Shown in pieces: positions 45,864-53,915 of a stretch of 64,000 nt of DNA; the first letter of the stretch is position 1, and every line of letters begins with the position of its first letter. The DNA is from Pseudonocardia benzenivorans CB1190. GTDB lineage: Bacteria; Actinomycetota; Actinomycetes; Mycobacteriales; Pseudonocardiaceae. A program made the position numbers and the translations under genes. Where the stretch lies: NCBI RefSeq assembly GCF_000196675.2, contig NC_015312.1, forward strand, positions 1,674,001 to 1,738,000, read 5' to 3'. The notes under the pieces were generated by a model. The model was not told where the DNA came from. It saw only the letters and a list, made by a program, of their open reading frames with translations, and ran no database searches.

Positions 45864-45988
45864 GCAAGCCCGCGTCCCGTCGCGACCGGCCGGGTGGGAG
45901 GCTCGTCCCGAACGGTGCTCCGGTGCCGCCGCGTTGTCGGCGGTTCCCGGGTGTGTCACCGTGATCCGCACGATCGTGAGGTGACGCG

Positions 45989-46008
45989 GGTCCGGCGGCC
46001 GCCGGACC
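45989..46008. promoter_or_regulatory. 20-bp perfect palindrome upstream of the XRE-cupin gene
   Basis: ggtccggcggccgccggacc, 30 bp before the start at 46039. It could be a terminator for the upstream response-regulator gene or an operator for the XRE-cupin regulator. Confidence 0.4.
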
Positions 46009-46038
46009 GGGGGACGCGAGGGAGCAGGCTACGAGGCC

Positions 46039-46755
46039 ATGGCCACCACACAGCGGCGACGTACGGCCCGGACCACCGCGCCCACCTCGTCGGCCGACGA
46101 GGCCGTGACCCCCGACCCGGCCGCCGACGCCACGGGCGCCGTGGTCGCCGAGCCCGCAGCTCCTGCGGCTCCCGCGGCTGCGTGGGAGAACATCGTCGGC
46201 GCGATCGGGCCCAAGGTCCGTGAGGTCCGCCAGCTGCTCGGGCTGTCGTTGCAGCAGCTCGCAGGCCGCTCGGAGGTCTCGGCCGCCGCGATCCACAAGG
46301 TCGAGCGCGGCGACATGGTCCCGACCATCACGACCTTGCTCAAGCTCGCCGCCGCGCTCGGCCGCCCGATCGGCTTCTTCGTCGACGACGCCGAATGGGC
46401 CGGTCCGGTCGCCGTTCACGTTCGCGCGGCCGAGCGCCCCGTCGCCCCCGCCGACTGGGCGCCCTCGGCCACCGGCGTCGACGCCCGGGCGATCGCGCTG
46501 CCCACCGACCGGTTGCGCGCCGGCGCGGTCGTCGCGCGCGTCGAGCCCGGTGGCACCAGCGGCGAGCCGCGCTCGGTGCGGTCGGGCGAGGAGCTCGTCC
46601 TGGTCCTCGAGGGCACGCTGACCGTCGAGGTCTCCAACGAGATCTATCGGCTCGAACAGGGCGACTCGCTGCAGTTCCCGGCCGACCGGCCGCACAGCTG
46701 GCACAACCCCGGCCGTCGCGCGGCGAGCGTCGCGTGGTGGTACCTGCACGGCTGA
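46039..46755 (+). CDS. XRE-family regulator with cupin sensor domain
   Basis: A 238-residue regulator. An Ala/Pro-rich N-terminal tail (about 50 residues) precedes an HTH_XRE domain (VREVRQLLGLSLQQLAGRSEVSAAAIHKVERGDMVPTITTLLKLAAALG). A C-terminal cupin barrel follows (RSVRSGEELVLVLEGTLTVEVSNEIYRLEQGDSLQFPADRPHSWHNPG) with putative metal-binding Glu and His. Members sense small ligands and control neighbouring catabolic genes. Its stop overlaps the ATG of the ketopantoate-reductase-like gene (TGATG), making this the likely target or partner. Confidence 0.9.
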   Translation: MATTQRRRTARTTAPTSSADEAVTPDPAADATGAVVAEPAAPAAPAAAWENIVGAIGPKVREVRQLLGLSLQQLAGRSEVSAAAIHKVERGDMVPTITTLLKLAAALGRPIGFFVDDAEWAGPVAVHVRAAERPVAPADWAPSATGVDARAIALPTDRLRAGAVVARVEPGGTSGEPRSVRSGEELVLVLEGTLTVEVSNEIYRLEQGDSLQFPADRPHSWHNPGRRAASVAWWYLHG

Positions 46756-47741
46756 TGCGCTATGTGATCGTGGGTGCCGGCGCGATCGGCGGCACCGTCG
46801 GAGGTCTCCTGCACCAGGCGGGCAACGACGTCGTGCTCGTCGCCCGCGGCGCGCACCTCGACGCGCTGCGTCGCGACGGCCTCACACTGGACCGGCCGTC
46901 CGGGACGACGACGCTGCGGGTGCCGGTGGCGGGCACGCTCGCCGAGGCGGGGCTGCGCGACGGCGACGATCCCGACCTGCTCGTCGTCGCGACGAAGCTG
47001 CAGGACGCCGAACCCGTCCTCGACCAGGCCAGGGAGCTCGCGCCCGGCGTCGGCGTGCTGTGCGCGCAGAACGGCGTGGCGGGCGAGCGGATGGCCCGGG
47101 CGCGCTTCGAGACCGTCGTCGCGATGGTCGTGATCCTGATGGCCGACCATCTGGAGCCCGGCGTCGTCGCCGCGTACATGGAGCCGCACCCGGGCGTGCT
47201 CGACGTCGGTGGCTACCCGGAGGGCGACCCCGCCGCCGCCACGCTCGCCGGACGCGTCGCGGCCGATCTCGTCGCCGCCGGGTTCAGCGCGCAGGCGCGA
47301 GCCGACATCATGCGCTGGAAGTACCGCAAGCTGCTGTCGAACCTGGGCAACGCCGCCGAGGCCGCCTGCGGCTCCGACGACCCCGCGCTCGCGGACCTGT
47401 CCGGTGCGGCCCGCGTCGAGGGCGTGCGTGCACTGGCCGTCGCGGGGATCGACGTCGCCACGGACGAGGAGGACCGGGCCCGGCGCAACGGACGCGTCGC
47501 CGCGGGCACGATCGCGGGCCGCACCCGGGGCGGCGGCTCGTCGTGGCAGAGCCTGCGCCGCGGGACGGGCAGCATCGAGGCGTCCTACCTCAACGGGGAG
47601 ATCATCGCCCTCGGCGAGCGCCACGGTGTCGCGACGCCGGTGAACTCGCTGCTGCTGCGCGTCGCGGAGGAGATGGCCGCGGCGCGCGAACAGCCCGGTG
47701 GCCGTTCGGCTGCCGACCTGCTCGCCGCCGCCCGCACGTGA
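46755..47741 (+). CDS. Ketopantoate reductase family (ApbA/PanE) oxidoreductase
   Basis: A 328-residue NADP-dependent 2-oxo-acid reductase homologue. The Rossmann motif is YVIVGAGAIGGTVGGLLHQAG, with VATKLQDAEPVL, LCAQNGVAGERM and the catalytic-Lys region MRWKYRKLLSNLGNAAEAACG. The C-terminal region has SSWQSLRRGTGSIEASYLNGEII, which carries the family Glu. Coupling to an XRE-cupin regulator and the absence of panB/panC argue for a catabolic dehydrogenase instead of pantothenate synthesis. Confidence 0.88.
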   Translation: MRYVIVGAGAIGGTVGGLLHQAGNDVVLVARGAHLDALRRDGLTLDRPSGTTTLRVPVAGTLAEAGLRDGDDPDLLVVATKLQDAEPVLDQARELAPGVGVLCAQNGVAGERMARARFETVVAMVVILMADHLEPGVVAAYMEPHPGVLDVGGYPEGDPAAATLAGRVAADLVAAGFSAQARADIMRWKYRKLLSNLGNAAEAACGSDDPALADLSGAARVEGVRALAVAGIDVATDEEDRARRNGRVAAGTIAGRTRGGGSSWQSLRRGTGSIEASYLNGEIIALGERHGVATPVNSLLLRVAEEMAAAREQPGGRSAADLLAAART

Positions 47742-47776
47742 CCGCGGGCGGCGAGGACCGAGGCCCCGCGCGATCG

Positions 47777-48163
47777 TCACGGGGCCACGACCGTCCCCTG
47801 GTGGTACAGCGCCCGCCAGCCGCCTGAGGTCCGCTCCCACACCGTCGCCCGCCGGGTGACCCGCTCGCCCTGGGTGAGGGTGTAGGTCACCAGGTAGGTG
47901 CCCGGGCCGAGGGCGCGGCACGCGAAACCGTCGGCCGACCAGGGGTCGGGCTCGTCGCGGGCGTAGCGCTCGAGCAGTACCCCGATCACGAACTCCCGGT
48001 CGTAGGTCCGGCCCGACGCGCCGACCTCCCAGTAGTCCGGTGCGGTCATCGCCTCGAGGTCGGCGCGCCCCGTGCCCCACTCGGGCCGGTGGAACAGCGG
48101 CTCGCGCGCGAAGAGCTCGCTGCGGACGACGTCGTTCTCCTCGGGGTCGTTCCCCTCGGGCAT
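47777..48163 (-). CDS. DUF4440/NTF2-like small protein
   Basis: A 128-residue protein of the SnoaL/NTF2-like group: VVRSELFAREPLFHRPEWGTGRADLEAMTAPDYWEVGASGRTYDREFVIGVLLERY ... LVTYTLTQGERVTRRATVWERTSGGWRALYHQGTVV. This pattern is typical of the DUF4440 family. No catalytic residue can be assigned. ATG at 48163 with AGGGAGG upstream. Convergent with the ketopantoate-reductase homologue; probably monocistronic. Confidence 0.82.
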   Translation of the reverse strand: MPEGNDPEENDVVRSELFAREPLFHRPEWGTGRADLEAMTAPDYWEVGASGRTYDREFVIGVLLERYARDEPDPWSADGFACRALGPGTYLVTYTLTQGERVTRRATVWERTSGGWRALYHQGTVVAP

Positions 48164-48634
48164 CGTCGTAGGTCCCTCCCTCGCGACGGCCACGGCGGCC
48201 GTGCCGCACACACCGTCGCACGCCGCCGGGTCTGTCGGCGTGCCTCGTCCGGCGCGGCCGGGGGTGGGTCCGGGTCGCGTCGAATGTCCGGACGGTCCCG
48301 TCGGCGGCGACACGGCGCCGGTCCTCACGGAGGGTGACGCGGTGCGGCGAGCGCCTCCGGCCCGATGATCTCGGTCGCGTGCGGCCCACGTCACGACGAC
48401 GCAGGTCACCGCCGCAGGCCGGCACGAGTTCCCGGGCTCGGCCACACGATCGGGTGATCGTCGGCGTGGACTCCCGCGACAGCGACGTCGGTGGGTCGGG
48501 AGGACGTTCGCACAGGTCAGGGTGATGACCGGACATTCGGCCCGGGGTGGGACCCGCCGTGATGCACGCGCGGGGCACGAGGGCGCGCACGGGTGGGTTT
48601 GACCTCCGGACCGCGCCGCGACGATCCTTCCGGC
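48164..48634. other. Gene-free region upstream of the sulfur leader peptide
   Basis: About 470 bp without a convincing gene; open frames here have Arg/Pro/Gly-rich translations typical of shadow reading. It should hold the promoter of the NTF2-like gene (minus strand) and of the leader-peptide transcript. TTGACC at 48599-48604 is a weak -35 candidate for the latter, with no good -10. Confidence 0.5.
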
Positions 48635-48721
48635 ATGCACGTTCGGGCCCTTTCCGCCGCCTACCGGCGGCACGTCGACCTCCGTCGGCAGGCCAGCGCG
48701 CTGTGTCCGGTGGACGCCTGA
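48635..48721 (+). CDS. Short Cys-containing leader peptide of the sulfur operon
   Basis: A 28-codon reading frame: MHVRALSAAYRRHVDLRRQ followed by ASALCPVDA. The core R-R-H-V-D-L-x-R-x-x-S-A-x-C matches, from memory, the leader peptides annotated upstream of cysteine/sulfate assimilation genes in Streptomyces and other actinobacteria. Ribosome stalling at the Cys codon near the end would report cysteine supply. Two hairpins follow (48741-48759 and 48912-48956) before the first structural gene at 49002. No strong RBS precedes the ATG, so a leaderless or weakly initiated transcript is possible. Confidence 0.65.
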   Translation: MHVRALSAAYRRHVDLRRQASALCPVDA

Positions 48722-48740
48722 CCCTGCGCGGGTCCCGCCC

Positions 48741-48759
48741 CGGCCGCTGTCCGCGGCCG
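48741..48759 (+). promoter_or_regulatory. Hairpin just after the leader peptide (attenuator candidate)
   Basis: cggccgc-tgtcc-gcggccg, a 7-bp stem starting 20 bases after the leader stop. It could compete with other pairings depending on where ribosomes stall. Confidence 0.4.
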
Positions 48760-48911
48760 CCGTGATGTCGTCATGTCGACGCCGCGGCGTACGCCGCCGC
48801 ACGGCAGGGCCCCCACCGCGCGGTGTCCACCGCCGTCCGGCCTTTCCCCGGCCCGCCCCGACGACGCGGGCGTGCACACGGGCCGGAGTCCCTGCCGTCC
48901 GTACGTACCGC

Positions 48912-48956
48912 CGACGACACCTCCCTCCGGCGCACCCCGGGTGCGCCGGGTCGTCG
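48912..48956 (+). promoter_or_regulatory. Strong hairpin before the sulfur operon (attenuator/terminator candidate)
   Basis: ccggcgcacc-ccg-ggtgcgccgg (48927-48949) with an outer pairing cgacgac/gtcgtcg (48912-48918 with 48950-48956). It ends 45 bases before the GTG at 49002, a good position for a regulated terminator. Confidence 0.5.
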
Positions 48957-49001
48957 CATGCGGACCGTCCGCTCCCCGCACGACCATCGAAAGGCACAAC
49001 C

Positions 49002-49325
49002 GTGTCACTCCACAGGACAGCACGCATCGCGATCGGCGGGCTCGCGCTCGCCGCCGCGGCCACGATCGGAGCGTCCGTACCCGCGTTCGCGGCGGACCTC
49101 GTCCCGGCCCCGGGTGGGCTCCCCGGCGGCATCCCGGGTACCGGAACCATCGACCCCGACGGCCCGGCGCCCGCGCCGACCGCGCCGGAGATCGCCCCGT
49201 CGGCCGAGACCCATCCCTCGGGCGACGTGCTCAACCGGTTCAGCGACGTCGCCCCGGCGGGGCTGCCGCTGAGCGGGCTCGCGCAGTCCGTCGTCGGCGC
49301 CACCAAGATCATTCCGGGGCGTTGA
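49002..49325 (+). CDS. Small secreted protein of the sulfur operon
   Basis: A 107-residue precursor. The N-terminal signal peptide is LHRTARIAIGGLALAAAATIGASVPAFA, with cleavage after AFA likely. The mature part is about 75 residues and rich in Pro, Gly and Ala (VPAPGGLPGGIPGTG), without Cys. GTG at 49002 is preceded by AAAGG. The SBP56-like gene starts 3 bp after its stop, so they are co-translated. It resembles the small secreted protein at 55228 in style. No known family; possibly a scaffold or partner of the secreted oxidase-like protein. Confidence 0.75.
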   Translation: MSLHRTARIAIGGLALAAAATIGASVPAFAADLVPAPGGLPGGIPGTGTIDPDGPAPAPTAPEIAPSAETHPSGDVLNRFSDVAPAGLPLSGLAQSVVGATKIIPGR

Positions 49326-49327
49326 CG

Positions 49328-51184
49328 ATGGTCACCTCACTGCGGGCCGTCCCGCTGCGCCGCAAGCTGCTGCTCGGCGGCCTGGCGCTCGCCGTCGTGG
49401 CCGGCGTCGTCGCGATCCCTGCGACGTCCGACACCGCCTACGCCGACATCCAGGCCGTCCGGTCGTCGATCATCGGTTCCGACGGCAAGGACTACTGGGT
49501 CGAGAACCACGTCGACACCGCGGCCGTCGACGCGTCCCGGGAGGCGCTCGCCGACCAGGGCAAGCGGCCCGAGTACCTGATCGTCTGGGCCGGTGACGAG
49601 AACGTCGCCGACACCGCGGTGCCCGACGTCAAGAACCTGCCCGGTTCGCTGGCCAACACCACCGAGAAGGTGCGCAACGCGCTGCCGGGCCCCGACTTCA
49701 TGGCCGTCGTCGACGCCACCGAGGGGTCACCGACCTACGGCAAGGTCGTCAACACCGCGACGGTGGGCCCGCTCGTCGAGAACGAGCCGCACCACATGCA
49801 GTACTCGTGGCGCAAGGGCGACAAGATCTACGCGGGCGGGTTGTTCAGCGCCGCGACGTACGTCTTCGACGTGGCGAAGCTGCCCGCGCTGAGCCTGTCG
49901 GGCATCAGCCTCCCGTCGCAGACCCTGTGCGGCTCGGTCCCCGACGCCTACTGGGTGCTCGACGACGGCACCGCCTACGGCACGTACATGGGCGGCCCGG
50001 TCGTCCCCGGTCCGTGCACCTACAGCCACGGCGAGGTCCGCACCGGCAACGGGTTCGCGGGCACGCCCGGCGAGGTCGTGCGCTTCGCCCCCGACGGGAA
50101 GAACCTCGTCGAGGCACCCGCCGCGACCACCACGGCCGAGGACCCGAAGCAGTGCCTGGACATGCCCGCGCTGTCCGTGCCGAGCTGCGCGAACCCGCAC
50201 GGGATCCAGGTCCGCGAGGACCTGGACGCGATGGTGACCAGCGACTACGCCGAGCCCCGGACGATCATCCTGGACCCGGTCAAGGCGCCGTCGCCGTACC
50301 TGCGCAGGCCGACCGTCCGCACCTGGGACATCAGCGACCTCAACCACCCGAAGGTGAAGTCGGTGTCCTACCTGCCGGAGGGCCCCCGGTCCACCGACAC
50401 CGACCCGCTGCACAACGAGAACCGCGCGGTCATGGAGACCACGGTCACCAACCTGCCCGGCCACAAGGGTGCCTTCGCGATGACGATGCAGGGCGGGGCG
50501 ATCTTCTACACCGCCGACATCACGGCGACGAACCCGGTGTGGAAGGAGGTCTTCGACAACACCGCCGCGATGCGGCTCATCGACCCGGCGGTGACCAACG
50601 GCGGTCCGAGCGACAACGGTGGCTGGCTGCAGACCAGCCCCGACGACACGAAGCTCTACCACGCCGTGATCGGGCGCAAGCCCGGCGCGCTGGGCAAGGA
50701 CGACCCCGGCACCGCGGGCGGCGTGTTCAGCCTCGACATCTCGAAGTTGGTCGAGGCCGGTGACGACTTCGACTGCTCGATCGAGACGACGGCCGAGATC
50801 GCCGACGGCGGCGCGGGCGCCGACTGCCCGACCGTCGCGGGCCACGTCGCGATCAACCCGGGGTCGAAGGCCGCGGGCCCGCACTGGGGCGCGCTGGACA
50901 ACCTCGCCATCGGTGACGACGGCTACTACCACGTCACCGACCGGCCGGCCCGGCTCGCGACGGCGGACTACTTCGTCGCGCGCACCGGCCTCGACGGTGA
51001 CCACCGAGTCTGCATCATCGACCAGGACGAGGACGGCTCGCTGAACCTCGACACGACCTTCCGCGACGAGATCTCCGGCCGGCCCTGCATCAACTTCAAC
51101 CGCACGACGTGGCCGCACGGCGCCTTCGGGAACGCCAAGCCGCATTCGATGCTGTTCGTCACCGCCGATGACGACATCAAGTAG
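49328..51184 (+). CDS. Secreted SBP56/methanethiol-oxidase-like protein
   Basis: A 618-residue exported beta-propeller-like protein. The signal peptide is RRKLLLGGLALAVVAGVVAIPATSDTAYA. PGPDFMAVVDATEGSPTYGKVVNT followed by ENEPHHMQYSW aligns with the human SELENBP1 region DYLATVDVDPKSPQYCQVI ... DELHHSGWN. NPHGIQVREDLDAMVTSDYAEPR, DPLHNENRAVMET and NAKPHSMLFV resemble other conserved His segments. SBP56 enzymes are copper-dependent methanethiol oxidases (MeSH to H2S, formaldehyde and H2O2). The assignment is by eye; the protein is longer than typical SBP56, and one family His-Cys motif is not evident. The leader peptide and sulfur transporter support a sulfur role. Confidence 0.65.
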   Translation: MVTSLRAVPLRRKLLLGGLALAVVAGVVAIPATSDTAYADIQAVRSSIIGSDGKDYWVENHVDTAAVDASREALADQGKRPEYLIVWAGDENVADTAVPDVKNLPGSLANTTEKVRNALPGPDFMAVVDATEGSPTYGKVVNTATVGPLVENEPHHMQYSWRKGDKIYAGGLFSAATYVFDVAKLPALSLSGISLPSQTLCGSVPDAYWVLDDGTAYGTYMGGPVVPGPCTYSHGEVRTGNGFAGTPGEVVRFAPDGKNLVEAPAATTTAEDPKQCLDMPALSVPSCANPHGIQVREDLDAMVTSDYAEPRTIILDPVKAPSPYLRRPTVRTWDISDLNHPKVKSVSYLPEGPRSTDTDPLHNENRAVMETTVTNLPGHKGAFAMTMQGGAIFYTADITATNPVWKEVFDNTAAMRLIDPAVTNGGPSDNGGWLQTSPDDTKLYHAVIGRKPGALGKDDPGTAGGVFSLDISKLVEAGDDFDCSIETTAEIADGGAGADCPTVAGHVAINPGSKAAGPHWGALDNLAIGDDGYYHVTDRPARLATADYFVARTGLDGDHRVCIIDQDEDGSLNLDTTFRDEISGRPCINFNRTTWPHGAFGNAKPHSMLFVTADDDIK

Positions 51185-53900
51185 GACGCGCGTCCGGCCC
51201 GTCCGGCGGCGGCACCTCTCGGGGTGGCGCCGCCGGGCGGCGGCCCTCGCCGCGCCGCCGGTGCTGCTCGTCGTCGCCGCCGGACCGGCCCACGCGGACC
51301 CCTCCGACGCGCTGCGCGTCGCGGCCCAGCTCGGACCGGGACACGGCGCGGGTGCGGTCGCGCTGCGGTTGCTGCTCCTGGTGGGGATGGTCCTCGCCGC
51401 CGGCTCCGGCCTCGCGGCGGTAGGGGTGCGGGGCGCGCTGCCACGGGCGCTGCCCGTGCTGGCGTGGACGGCCGCGATCGTGGTCGCGGCCGGTGCCGAG
51501 GCCGCGTACCTGACGGGCGAGAGCACGATGACCGGCACCCTGGTGCAGGCGCTGGTGGCGCTCGCGGTCCCCGTGCTGCTGACGACGCGGCTCGTCGCCG
51601 TGGCCGTCGTGCTGCTCACGGCCCTGCTCGCGCTCGGGCTCGGCTCGCCCCACAGCGGGTTCGCGGCGGTGCTCGACGCGACGTACGCCGTCGCGGCCGT
51701 CGTTCTGGTCGGGGCGTCGCTGTGGGGGCTGCTCACCGGCCGCGCCGCGGGCCCCGTGGCGGCGCGCGGCCACGCCCTCGCGTCGGACGGTCCTCGCCGC
51801 CGCACAGGTTCGGTCACCCCCTCCGCCACACCGGTGGGGGCCGATGCGTCCGCCGGTGCCTGCTCTGGTGCCGCGCGCCCGCCCGCCGCTGTCGCCCGGA
51901 GCGGGTCCGGCGCAGTGGACCGGCCGGCCGGCGCGTTCGCCCGCCGCGGCTCCGGTGCCGCGGACCAGCCGGCGGCGGGTGTCGGCGGCGCGGCCCACGG
52001 CGCCGGCGGTGGTCGTGCGGGCGGTGCGCCTGCGGGTGACGGCCCCGCGGGCGACCGTCGGGCGGGCGCGGGGGGAACCGTGGCCATCGGGCACGAACCG
52101 GTCGCCGGGGCCCGTGCGCGAGCCGTGGCGGCACGCCGGGACGGGGTCGCGGGGCCGCGACGTGGCATCGCGGCCACAGCCCGGCCGTCGGCGGCGCCCG
52201 GCGCGCGGTCACGGGCGTCAGCACCCCGCGGTGGCGCGACGGTGCTCGATGCGCCGCCGGCACGTCGGTCACCAGGGGTGTCCGCGGACACGGCCGCCCC
52301 CCTCGACGTCGCCGTCCCCGGAGATGTCGCTCGGCGTGCGCCCGTCCGCGAACCTGCAGCCGGGTCTGCCGCCGCGGTCGACGCGCCGCGGACCAGGCAC
52401 GCGGCCCGTCGCGAGCTCGCAGGCGCGTCCCCGGCGCAGCGTCGCCGCAGCACCGGCAGGCGCGCTGCCGTGGCCGAGCCCGACGACGGTGGCCGGACCG
52501 CGCCACTCGTGCGGCGGGTCGCGATCGCGGCGGGCGTCGTCGCGACGGTGGCGGCGCTGGTGCAGCTCGTCCTGACCGGCCCGGCCACGACGGCCGACCT
52601 CGTCGCGACGCCGTACGGGCTCGCCTCCCTGGGCGCGACGGTGCTCCCCACCGCCGCGACCGGACTCTGGGTGCTCGTCGGGCTGCGCCCGGGCCGGGAC
52701 CGGGCGGTCGAGCTGCAGCGCTTCGCCGTCGTCACGGCGGTCCTCGGGGTGGTGGCCACGGCCGCGCTCGCCGGACTGCCGACGCCCGCACCCGCCGCGA
52801 CACCGGGCACGCCCCTGCTGCGGGCGGTCGCCCTCGGGGCCACCCCGCTCGCCGTGCTCGTCGCCCCGATGCGGCCGGGACCCAACCTCGTGCAGGTCAG
52901 CGGCACCGGCTATCCGGACGCCGGTACCGGTCCGGGTGTCGCGGCGCCCGCGGAACCGGTCGGCCACCAGCACGCCGATCTCTCCGGTCCCGCCGGGCTC
53001 ACCGTCGACGCGGGTGGCGGGCCCGTGGCTTTCACGAGCCGTCCTGGCGCGCCGGGGGGCTGGGCCGTCGTCGACATCCCCGCCGGTACGCGTGAGCTGG
53101 CGCTGCGCTCGGGTCCGCTCGACGTGGTCGTCCCCGTGGACGTCGGCGACGCCGGGGTCGCCGCGCCCACGTCGGCGCTCGGCGGTCCCGACGGGCCCGA
53201 GTGCGCGAGCGCCCTGCTCGGCGGGTTCGTCGCCCGCCGGACCGGGGCCACCGACGTCCCGATGCCCGCGTGTCCCTCCGACGCGCTCGCTCCCGGCGAC
53301 GCGACCTCCTTGAGCGCCATGACCAACTTCGTCGGCGAGCACGGCGTCGGGGCCCTTCGGCTGGTCTCCGACGACTCGCCGCGCTCGCGCGCCGCCGCGG
53401 CGGTCGTGCGCGACGAGGCGGCCCGCCACCACCTCCGGCTCGTCGACGCCCCGGGAACCGACGTCGCCCTGGTCGTCGTCAGCGGCTGGGAGCAGGCAGT
53501 GTCCGCCCTGCAGGAGGCGACGCGGCTCGCCGGCGAGGCACCGACGTACCTCGGCGGCACGTTCCTGGCGCCGTGGCTGCTCACCCCGTCGGTGGTGACG
53601 AAGGCGCAGTCGTCGGTGCTGGCGCTCGAGTTCACCCCGCAGGACGCGGGCCCGCAGCAGTACGCCGCGACGCTGGCGGCCACGTTCCCGGGGGCGGCCC
53701 CGTCGGCATCGGGCTACCTGGCCTGGGTCGACGCGACGCGTTCCACCCTCGACGCGCGGCCCCGGCTCTACGGCGCCGCCCCCGTCGACGTGCCGATGTC
53801 GGGTGACGACGACATGGCCGGCATGCACGGCGTCAACCCCGCCGCCTGGTTCCCCGGCGGCACCGTCGTCCCGGTCACCGGCCCGCTGGCCGGTACCTGA
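51168..53900 (+). CDS. Large polytopic membrane protein with extracytoplasmic domain and Met/His tail
   Basis: A 910-residue protein of unknown family. A signal-like segment (AALAAPPVLLVVAAGPAHA) and about four helices occupy residues 20-190 (CopD/DUF-like bundle). A 250-residue low-complexity Ala/Gly/Arg/Pro linker follows, then about four more helices (445-570). An extracytoplasmic domain of about 340 residues has alternating alpha/beta periplasmic-binding-like pattern (GVGALRLVSDDSPRSRAAAAVVRDE, VALVVVSGWEQAVSALQEATRLAGEAPTYLGGTFLAP). The C-terminus carries SGDDDMAGMHGVNP, a possible copper ligand set. ATG at 51168 overlaps the SBP56-like gene by 17 bp. Copper delivery to the oxidase-like protein is a hypothesis. 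Confidence 0.7.
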   Translation: MTTSSRTRVRPVRRRHLSGWRRRAAALAAPPVLLVVAAGPAHADPSDALRVAAQLGPGHGAGAVALRLLLLVGMVLAAGSGLAAVGVRGALPRALPVLAWTAAIVVAAGAEAAYLTGESTMTGTLVQALVALAVPVLLTTRLVAVAVVLLTALLALGLGSPHSGFAAVLDATYAVAAVVLVGASLWGLLTGRAAGPVAARGHALASDGPRRRTGSVTPSATPVGADASAGACSGAARPPAAVARSGSGAVDRPAGAFARRGSGAADQPAAGVGGAAHGAGGGRAGGAPAGDGPAGDRRAGAGGTVAIGHEPVAGARARAVAARRDGVAGPRRGIAATARPSAAPGARSRASAPRGGATVLDAPPARRSPGVSADTAAPLDVAVPGDVARRAPVREPAAGSAAAVDAPRTRHAARRELAGASPAQRRRSTGRRAAVAEPDDGGRTAPLVRRVAIAAGVVATVAALVQLVLTGPATTADLVATPYGLASLGATVLPTAATGLWVLVGLRPGRDRAVELQRFAVVTAVLGVVATAALAGLPTPAPAATPGTPLLRAVALGATPLAVLVAPMRPGPNLVQVSGTGYPDAGTGPGVAAPAEPVGHQHADLSGPAGLTVDAGGGPVAFTSRPGAPGGWAVVDIPAGTRELALRSGPLDVVVPVDVGDAGVAAPTSALGGPDGPECASALLGGFVARRTGATDVPMPACPSDALAPGDATSLSAMTNFVGEHGVGALRLVSDDSPRSRAAAAVVRDEAARHHLRLVDAPGTDVALVVVSGWEQAVSALQEATRLAGEAPTYLGGTFLAPWLLTPSVVTKAQSSVLALEFTPQDAGPQQYAATLAATFPGAAPSASGYLAWVDATRSTLDARPRLYGAAPVDVPMSGDDDMAGMHGVNPAAWFPGGTVVPVTGPLAGT

Positions 53901-53915
53901 CCCCGGAGAGGACCC

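Noticed and set aside
48547..48765. 72-codon frame overlapping the leader-peptide region
   Set aside because: Arg/Pro-rich with no family features; the overlapping 28-codon leader with a conserved motif explains the region better.
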